Positions 5,384-9,703 of a DNA stretch of 9,703 nucleotides are shown here, one piece after another. Below the pieces are notes generated by a model. That model searched no databases and had not been told where the DNA came from. It saw only the letters and a list, made by a program, of their open reading frames with translations. The stretch is taken from NCBI GenBank assembly GCA_015493675.1, contig WGCR01000427.1, positions 1 to 9,703 on the forward strand, in the 5' to 3' direction. Within the stretch, counting starts at the first letter, position 1. Each line of letters begins with the position of its first letter. The translations under genes and the position numbers were made by a program. The DNA is from Anaerolineae bacterium (GTDB lineage: Bacteria > Chloroflexota > Anaerolineae > J102).

Positions 5384-6922
5384 ATGAGCAAAGACAACAT
5401 CCCTGTTCTGGAAGTCAAGCATATCACCAAGCGGTTTCCGGGCGTTATTGCCAATGATGACGTCAATTTGACGCTGCAGAAGGGAGAAATTCTGGCGCTG
5501 TTAGGCGAAAATGGCGCGGGCAAATCCACCCTGATGAATATCATCTATGGCCTTTACAAGCCGACAGAAGGCGAGATTTACGTCAATGGCAAAAAGGCGG
5601 AGATGCACAGCCCCAAAGACGCCATTGCCCTGGGCATCGGCATGGTGCATCAACATTTTCAGTTGGTGCCGGTGATGACCGTAGCCGAAAACATCATGCT
5701 GGGGGCAGAGAGCGTCAAGAAAAACGGGCTGCTGGATATCAAAAAGGTGTCAAAAGAGATATCGGAGCTTTCCCATCGGTATCATCTCGATGTGGATCCC
5801 TCTGCGAAAGTGGAGGATTTGCCCGTAGGCGTACAGCAGCGCGTGGAGATCATCAAGGCCCTGTATCGCGAGGCCGAAATCCTGATCCTGGATGAGCCCA
5901 CCGCGGTGCTGACTCCGCAGGAGATCGAAGGGCTGTTCGAGATCATGAAGCGTTTGCAGGCCCAGGGCAAATCGATCATCTTTATCTCTCACAAGCTGAA
6001 AGAAGTATTGTATATCTCGGACCGCATCGTCGTATTGCGCGGCGGCAAGGTGGTGGGGGAAACGACGCCACAGGATGCCACACAGGAAAAGTTGGCGGCT
6101 ATGATGGTGGGACGCGAGGTCATTTTGACTGTGGATAAAGCCCCGCCCTCGCCCGGCAATGTCGTGTTGGAAGTAAAAAACCTGAAGGCCAAAAGCGATT
6201 TGGGCGAAATGGCGCTGAACGGGGTGAGCTTCCAGGTGCGGGAAGGCGAAATCCTGGGCGTGGCGGGCGTGCAGGGCAATGGCCAGACGGAGCTGGTGGA
6301 GGTTATCACCAGCCTGAAAAAGGCGGAGGACGGCCAAGTCATTATCAGCGGTGAGGATATGACCAACGCCTCTCCCAGGACAATCACACAGAAAGGGCAG
6401 AGCAGCCACGTGCCCGAAGACCGTCATGCCTACGGCATGGTTTCCACCTATTCGGTGGCCGACAACCTGGTGCTGAACATTTACAATCTTCCTCCCTTTG
6501 CCAAGGGCATCACCATCAATCGCCCGGCTATTATCAAGCACGCCGAGGAGCTCATCAAGGAATTCGATGTGCGCACGCCCGGCCCGCTGACGCCCGGCGG
6601 CAGTCTCTCGGGAGGCAATCAACAAAAGATGGTGGTGGCCCGCGAGTTCAGCCGTCCCATCAAGCTGCTGATTGCGGCCCAGCCCACTCGCGGCATCGAT
6701 GTGGGCTCCATCGAGTTCATCCACAACCAAATCGTTTCCAAACGGGATGAGGGCGTGGCCGTGCTGCTGGTCAGCTCCGAGCTGGATGAAATCATGGCGC
6801 TTTCCGACCGCATCGCTGTGATGTACAAAGGCGAGATCATCGATATTGTGCCCCGGGAGGAAGCCACCCGCGAGAACATCGGCCTGCTGATGGCGGGCGT
6901 GAAACGGGGGGAGAAGGTGTAA
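5384..6922 (+). CDS. double-domain ABC importer ATPase (NupO/YufO-like, sugar/nucleoside class)
   Basis: Drives the importer by ATP hydrolysis at the inner face of the membrane; 512 aa, the usual length for fused ATPases of this class. GGAGG (5373-5377) lies 6 bases before the ATG. N-terminal domain: Walker A GENGAGKST (41-49), Q-loop Q90, a degenerate signature VGVQQ (148-152), Walker B ILILDE with D170 and E171, and switch H203. C-terminal domain (from about 255): degenerate Walker A GVQGNGQTE (295-303) lacking the Lys, intact signature LSGGNQQ (408-414), and Walker B LLIAAQPTRGID (428-439) with Q433 in place of the catalytic Glu and Ser for the switch His. The N-terminal site therefore has the intact Walker A, Glu and His, and it is paired with the good signature of the C-terminal half: one consensus and one degenerate site, the known pattern of this family and not damage. 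It is the last gene of the importer cluster. No clear terminator follows. Confidence 0.95.
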   Translation: MSKDNIPVLEVKHITKRFPGVIANDDVNLTLQKGEILALLGENGAGKSTLMNIIYGLYKPTEGEIYVNGKKAEMHSPKDAIALGIGMVHQHFQLVPVMTVAENIMLGAESVKKNGLLDIKKVSKEISELSHRYHLDVDPSAKVEDLPVGVQQRVEIIKALYREAEILILDEPTAVLTPQEIEGLFEIMKRLQAQGKSIIFISHKLKEVLYISDRIVVLRGGKVVGETTPQDATQEKLAAMMVGREVILTVDKAPPSPGNVVLEVKNLKAKSDLGEMALNGVSFQVREGEILGVAGVQGNGQTELVEVITSLKKAEDGQVIISGEDMTNASPRTITQKGQSSHVPEDRHAYGMVSTYSVADNLVLNIYNLPPFAKGITINRPAIIKHAEELIKEFDVRTPGPLTPGGSLSGGNQQKMVVAREFSRPIKLLIAAQPTRGIDVGSIEFIHNQIVSKRDEGVAVLLVSSELDEIMALSDRIAVMYKGEIIDIVPREEATRENIGLLMAGVKRGEKV

Positions 6923-7014
6923 CGCAACGGCTCAGCTCACATCCAGAAATTAGTTTTCTTTCTGATCTGGCAGCTTGTGTCACATCTAACAACCTTGGCC
7001 ACCAGACCTGGCCC

Positions 7015-7040
7015 CCTCCCCAGCCCCTTACGAGGGGAGG
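7015..7040. repeat. CCTCCCC/GGGGAGG hairpin
   Basis: CCTCCCC (7015-7021) and GGGGAGG (7034-7040) form a perfect 7-bp stem with a 12-base loop. It is the first of three hairpins in this gap with the same arm sequence. Confidence 0.6.
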
Positions 7041-7280
7041 TATTTCAGCAGGGCGCCTGCTCACCGCCGTGTTCGCCGAATGAATTCGGTTCTCGGGGCG
7101 TTCCGCCGCCCGTTCCCCTCCGGGGACGGTGTTTTCCTCGTCAAAACGTGCCCCGAAAGCGTCGGCGCAGGCCGACGAGCGGCCAAAGGCCCCTAGCCCT
7201 GATTTCAATCGGTGGTTTTGGCAGGCAACGCCACGCATTTTCCAAGAATTCGAGATTAAATACAAATACCTACCCCTGCG
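7031..7280. repeat. segment bracketed by an inverted repeat, containing the second five-hairpin core
   Basis: CGAGGGGAGGTATTT (7031-7045) and the reverse complement of 7264-7280 (CGCAGGGGTAGGTATTT) match apart from two single-base gaps. They enclose the hairpin core at 7076-7225. They may be terminal inverted repeats of an element about 250 bases long, but their sequence differs from the ends of the element at 1451-1654 and I see no clear flanking direct repeat. Confidence 0.35.
7076..7225 (-). repeat. second, inverted copy of the five-hairpin core found at 1486-1626
   Basis: Read on the - strand, this segment aligns end to end with the core of the element at 1451-1654. It shares CCGATTGAAATCAG (7199-7212), GCGGCGGAACGCCCC and AGAACCGAATTC. 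All five hairpins recur in the same order. On the + strand they are: CCGAAT/ATTCGG (7076-7089), GGCG/CGCC (7097-7107), CCGT-CCCC/GGGG-ACGG with one bulged T (7110-7129), CGTCGGC/GCCGACG with a 4-base loop (7160-7177) and GGCC/GGCC (7181-7191). The third hairpin has an entirely different stem sequence from the first copy yet still pairs. The outer ends of the first copy are not recognisable here. Confidence 0.75.
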
Positions 7281-7288
7281 AGCCCCGA

Positions 7289-7328
7289 CCCTCCCCCGAT
7301 ACTCGCTGCGCTCGTGTTCGGGGGAGGG
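7289..7328. repeat. long GC-rich hairpin repeat
   Basis: CCCTCCCCCGA (7289-7299) and TCGGGGGAGGG (7318-7328) form a perfect 11-bp stem around an 18-base loop. The arms contain the CCTCCCC/GGGGAGG core of the hairpins at 7015 and 7369. No T tract follows, so it is not a typical terminator. Confidence 0.65.
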
Positions 7329-7368
7329 AGGCGCTCATCTGCCATACAGATTGGTAAACCTGAGGGCT

Positions 7369-7405
7369 CCTCCCCCTGCAAGGCGCTAGCCGAAGCGGGG
7401 TGAGG
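7369..7405. repeat. third CCTCCCC-type hairpin
   Basis: CCTC-CCCC (7369-7376) pairs with GGGG (7397-7400) and GAGG (7402-7405) around a single bulged T. A small inner GGC/GCC stem (7382-7391) lies in the loop. Confidence 0.5.
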
Positions 7406-7476
7406 CTGGAAGGGGGGCTTTTCGTCAAACCAAATTTAAAATTGCTGCTACAAAACCTCTCCACTTGACAACTATT

Positions 7477-7518
7477 AACGCTTTTCGCTCTGTCGAGATT
7501 GTCGATTATCACAAATAA
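7477..7518 (+). pseudogene. higB: remnant of a HigB-type toxin gene (C-terminal codons only)
   Basis: Immediately upstream of the antitoxin gene, one frame reads NAFRSVEIVDYHK and stops at 7516-7518, 5 bases before the antitoxin ATG. Toxins of the HigB/RelE type end in a segment like AYDVEIVDYH and sit directly upstream of higA, so both the peptide and the position fit. Upstream of 7477 the frame (LTTI, AATKPLH) has no toxin-like sequence I recognise, and the repeat cluster begins nearby. The body of the toxin, including its catalytic part, is missing. The match is only about a dozen residues, so chance is not excluded. Confidence 0.5.
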
Positions 7519-7523
7519 GCATC

Positions 7524-7829
7524 ATGACTGAAAAAAAACTTCCCCCCATCCATCCTGGCGAGATTCTTCTGGAAGAATTCCTGGAGCCCCTGGGGATCAG
7601 CCAATACCGGCTGGCTAAAGAGATCCATGTGCCGCCGCGGCGCATCAATGAGATCATTCATGGCAAACGGGGCATCTCGCCCGACACCGCCTTGAGGTTG
7701 TCTCGCTTTTTTGGCACATCCGAGCGATTCTGGCTAAATCTGCAGACGCGCTACGACATCGAGATGACAAAACGCCAGATCGGGGATCAGTTGCAGTCCG
7801 AGATTCATCCCTTGAAATCGGCTGCATAA
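7524..7829 (+). CDS. higA: HigA-family antitoxin / XRE-type DNA-binding protein
   Basis: A 101-aa helix-turn-helix protein of the HigA (VapI) antitoxin family. Diagnostic features are the opening PPIHPGEILLEEFLEPLGIS (7-26), the helix-turn-helix with recognition region VPPRRINEIIHGKRGIS (36-52), the segment SPDTALRLSRFFGTSERFWLNLQ (52-74) and the following YDIEM. In intact systems HigA binds HigB and represses the operon from its own promoter. Here no complete HigB gene is present: the gene is preceded by a short toxin-like tail ending 5 bases before the ATG. No clear Shine-Dalgarno site precedes the ATG, which fits a gene once translated by coupling to an upstream toxin frame. The UbiD-family gene begins 9 bases after the stop. 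It may now act only as a repressor, counter a toxin encoded elsewhere, or be a relic. Confidence 0.87.
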   Translation: MTEKKLPPIHPGEILLEEFLEPLGISQYRLAKEIHVPPRRINEIIHGKRGISPDTALRLSRFFGTSERFWLNLQTRYDIEMTKRQIGDQLQSEIHPLKSAA

Positions 7830-7838
7830 GGATGTTCT

Positions 7839-9341
7839 ATGGCCTATAAAGACCTACGCGAATTTATCAATCTGCTGGATAAGGGGGGACAACTGGCCCG
7901 GATCAAGGCTCCGGTCGAACCCTATCTCGAGATCACCGAGATCACCGACCGCGTCAGCAAAGGCCCGGACGCACAAAATAAGGCCCTGTTGTTCGAGAAT
8001 GTGGTGGGCTCCAAAATGCCGGTGCTGATCAACATGTTCGGCAGCGCCCGGCGCATGGCCTGGGCCCTGGGAGTGCGGGACCTGGAGGACTTGAACGAAA
8101 AGATGGCCCGGCTGATCGATCCCAAGCCGCCCAAAGGACTGGGGCCCACCGTAGGCCGGGCGAGGGATATGCTGGGGGCGCTGAAAAGCGCGGGGCTGAA
8201 GCCGAAAATCGTCAAAAATGCACCGGCGCAGCAGGTGGTCAAGACCGGCGAGGCCGCGTCGCTGGCTGGAATCCCTATCCTCACCTGCTGGCCCGAGGAT
8301 GGCGGCCCCTTCATCACCTTGCCCACGGTCATCACCCGAGACCCGATCACGGGCGGGCGCAATGTGGGCATGTATCGGATGCAGGTGTATGACGACGCCA
8401 CCACGGGCATGCACTGGCAGTTGCACAAGGGCGGGGCCGAGCACGAACGCGAGGCCCGCGAAGCGGGCGAGGAGCGCATCCCTGTGGCGGTGAGCCTGGG
8501 CGGCGACCCCGCGGTCATCTGGTCGGGCAGCGCACCCCTGCCGCCGGGCGTGGATGAATTTCTGCTGGCGGGCTGGCTGCGGGGCAAGCCGGTGGAGCTG
8601 GTGAAATGCGTCAGCCAGCCGCTGGAAGTTCCCGCCAACGCCGAGATCGTCATCGAAGGCTATGTCGATCCTGACGAACGCCGCACCGAAGGCCCATTCG
8701 GCGACCACACCGGCTACTACACCCCGCCCGATGCTTATCCCGTGCTGCACATCACCGCGGTGACGCATCGCAAGGATGCGATTTATCCGGCCACCGTGGT
8801 GGGCCTGCCGCCCATGGAGGACGCGTGGATGGGCAAGGCCACCGAACGCCTGTTTTTGCCTCTGATGAAGCTCTTCCAGGGGGAGATCGTGGATTGGAAC
8901 ATGCCCGCGGCCGGGGTTTTCCACAATCTCATCTTCGTTTCCATCAAAAAACGCTATCCGGGCCACGCCCGCAAGGTCATCAACGGCATGTGGGGCATGG
9001 GCCTGATGTCCCTGACCAAGGCCATCGTCATTTTCGATGAGGATGTGGATGTGCAGAACGAGCAGGAGGCCCTCTTCCACATGTTCGGCAATGTGGACTG
9101 GAGCCGGGATGTGATCATCCAGGACGGGCCGGTGGATGCGCTGGATCACGCCAGCTACAACTTCGCGTTCGGCGGCAAGATCGGCATCGACGCCACCCGC
9201 AAGCTGCCCGCCGAAGGCTACGCCCGGACCTGGCCCGCACTGGTCTCCATGAGCGACGAGATCAAAGAGCGTGTCACCCGGCGCTGGAAATTGTACGGGC
9301 TGGAGACCTCGAAGGTCTCCCGAGACCTCCGAAATCCTTGA
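7839..9341 (+). CDS. ubiD: UbiD-family prenyl-FMN-dependent decarboxylase
   Basis: A cytosolic (de)carboxylase of the UbiD family, 500 aa, close to the roughly 497 aa of E. coli UbiD, so full length. The opening MAYKDLREFINLLDKGGQLARI is typical. Expected cofactor and active-site residues are all visible: N175 and R180 in NVGMYRMQVYD, H196 in the LHKGG segment, E240 in DEFLLAGWLRGKP, and E284 with D289 in EGPFGDHTGYYT. By comparison with studied members, N175, H196 and E240 should bind the metal of prenylated FMN, and R180-E284-D289 form the catalytic Arg-Glu-Asp/Glu set. The substrate cannot be read from sequence: a quinone precursor (UbiD, or MqnL-like in menaquinone synthesis) is the default, while aromatic-acid decarboxylation is possible. 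The UbiX-type prenyltransferase it needs is not in the window. AAGGA (7828-7832) overlaps the antitoxin stop codon, implying coupled translation. Confidence 0.93.
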   Translation: MAYKDLREFINLLDKGGQLARIKAPVEPYLEITEITDRVSKGPDAQNKALLFENVVGSKMPVLINMFGSARRMAWALGVRDLEDLNEKMARLIDPKPPKGLGPTVGRARDMLGALKSAGLKPKIVKNAPAQQVVKTGEAASLAGIPILTCWPEDGGPFITLPTVITRDPITGGRNVGMYRMQVYDDATTGMHWQLHKGGAEHEREAREAGEERIPVAVSLGGDPAVIWSGSAPLPPGVDEFLLAGWLRGKPVELVKCVSQPLEVPANAEIVIEGYVDPDERRTEGPFGDHTGYYTPPDAYPVLHITAVTHRKDAIYPATVVGLPPMEDAWMGKATERLFLPLMKLFQGEIVDWNMPAAGVFHNLIFVSIKKRYPGHARKVINGMWGMGLMSLTKAIVIFDEDVDVQNEQEALFHMFGNVDWSRDVIIQDGPVDALDHASYNFAFGGKIGIDATRKLPAEGYARTWPALVSMSDEIKERVTRRWKLYGLETSKVSRDLRNP

Positions 9342-9458
9342 AACGATTGACATTAGCCGGGCTTTGTGAGAAACTTGATTGCATACCCATGAAATCAACC
9401 ACGATTGGCAGGCTTCTCGGCACCACATTCCATCCGCAAAATACGCGCCCATCGCATT

Positions 9459-9514
9459 TTATACGGATATCCGCATACACCCTTTCAGAAGAGCAGGTTG
9501 CGGACACCGTATAA
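9459..9514. repeat. interrupted inverted repeat of unknown role
   Basis: TTATACGG (9459-9466) pairs with CCGTATAA (9507-9514), and TCCGCA (9470-9475) with TGCGGA (9499-9504), separated by a 3/2-base internal loop, with 23 bases between the arms. The left arm also contains the 10-base palindrome CGGATATCCG (9464-9473). There is no T tract, so a terminator is unlikely; repeated protein-binding half-sites of the form TATACGG/TGCGGA are possible. It lies between the decarboxylase gene and the IS66-like end. Confidence 0.45.
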
Positions 9515-9556
9515 TCAATCGTTATGTGCCACAACACGAAATATGAGTAAAGATTT

Positions 9557-9703
9557 GTAACTATACAGGTATGGTTTCAGGCAGAAGGAGGTCTCCTGCG
9601 AACATAGAACCCAGAGCCGTCCAGGCATTGACGCCTTGTTTACGCATGGTGGAAGTGTAACTGCGGATGGTGCAGAATTGTTCAGCGCCTTCCTTGCTGC
9701 GGA
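9557..9703 (-). mobile_element. end of an IS66-like insertion sequence, continuing beyond the window
   Basis: The transposase tail on the - strand marks one end of an insertion sequence. The boundary is placed at GTAACTATACAGG (9557) because IS66 elements characteristically begin with GTAA; this would overlap the transposase stop codon (9561-9563). The other end and any target duplication lie outside the window, so the boundary is a proposal. An alternative GTAA lies 10 bases further out, at 9547. Confidence 0.5.
9561..9703 (-). CDS. IS66-like transposase, C-terminal 46 codons (partial)
   Basis: Reading the - strand from the window edge gives an open frame that begins mid-gene with RSKEGAEQFCTIRSYTST, continues MRKQGVNAWTALGSMFAGD and ends in LLLPETIPV before a TAG stop. 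The pattern EGAE-F-IRSY-ST-RKQG-N-ALG-F matches the conserved C terminus of IS66-family transposases (TnpC, DDE type). The catalytic core lies outside the window, so intactness cannot be judged. The family call is from memory of the motif. Confidence 0.68.
   Translation of the reverse strand, partial: RSKEGAEQFCTIRSYTSTMRKQGVNAWTALGSMFAGDLLLPETIPV

Larger units (their letters stand above)
6923..7523. other. 600-base repeat-rich gap with no intact gene
   Basis: The stretch between the ATPase gene and the antitoxin gene is built largely from palindromes: hairpins at 7015-7040, 7047-7061, 7289-7328 and 7369-7405, and the five-hairpin core at 7076-7225. A HigB-like tail lies at its right end. 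Open frames across it have no recognisable protein features, and their peptides are just translations of the repeats, since similar peptides come from the copy at 1451-1654. It looks like a landing site for repeats. Confidence 0.7.

Noticed and set aside
6293..6700. Degenerate Walker A and missing catalytic Glu in the second ATPase domain as a sign of decay
   Set aside because: This asymmetry is normal for double-domain ATPases of the sugar/nucleoside importer class.
6837..7389. Several 80-140-codon open frames in the repeat-rich gap
   Set aside because: Pro/Arg/Ser-rich, no domain, built from palindromic repeats and overlapping one another in several frames.
7465..7500. Perfect TTGACA (7465-7470) as the antitoxin promoter
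   Set aside because: The expected -10 region reads CTCTGT; no usable box at normal spacing.
9274..9537. 87-codon open frame on the - strand overlapping the decarboxylase end
   Set aside because: Overlaps a well-supported gene, no domain, and crosses the inverted repeat.

Overview
The window looks like a piece of a moderately GC-rich bacterial chromosome. The style suggests Chloroflexota (Anaerolineae/Caldilineae-like): lipoprotein signal peptides followed by Thr/Pro/Ala/Glu-rich linkers, a BMP-type nucleoside importer with two binding proteins, and gaps filled with GC-rich palindromic repeats. That assignment rests on sequence style and is an inference.

Layout. (1) 1-1429: a divergent BMP-family (PnrA/BmpA/Med-like) lipoprotein gene with a possible promoter and a strong Rho-independent terminator. 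(2) 1430-1789: a gap holding a compact non-coding element (1451-1654) with imperfect terminal inverted repeats, a 9-base flanking direct repeat and five internal hairpins. It is followed by a possible promoter and an 18-base operator-like palindrome. (3) 1790-2988: a canonical BMP lipoprotein gene with its own perfect terminator. (4) 2989-6922: a second large hairpin, then two membrane permeases and a double-domain ATPase, all on the + strand. (5) 6923-7523: about 600 bases with no intact gene, made of palindromic repeats. It includes an inverted, diverged copy of the five-hairpin core and ends in what looks like the last codons of a HigB toxin. (6) 7524-9341: a HigA-type antitoxin followed after 9 bases by a UbiD-family decarboxylase. 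(7) 9342-9703: a short gap with an inverted repeat, then the 3' end of an IS66-like transposase on the - strand, cut by the window edge.

How it works together. The two lipoproteins, two permeases and the ATPase form an ABC importer of the BMP/guanosine-nucleoside type (compare PnrA of Treponema and NupNOPQ/YufNOPQ of Bacillus). Terminators after each lipoprotein gene suggest the binding proteins are expressed separately from the membrane complex, and probably at higher levels. HigA and UbiD share a tight junction but no obvious function.

Most interesting: the MITE-like element and its second copy, whose hairpins are kept by paired base changes; the apparent loss of the HigB toxin beside a surviving antitoxin; and several unassigned regulatory palindromes in the transporter locus.
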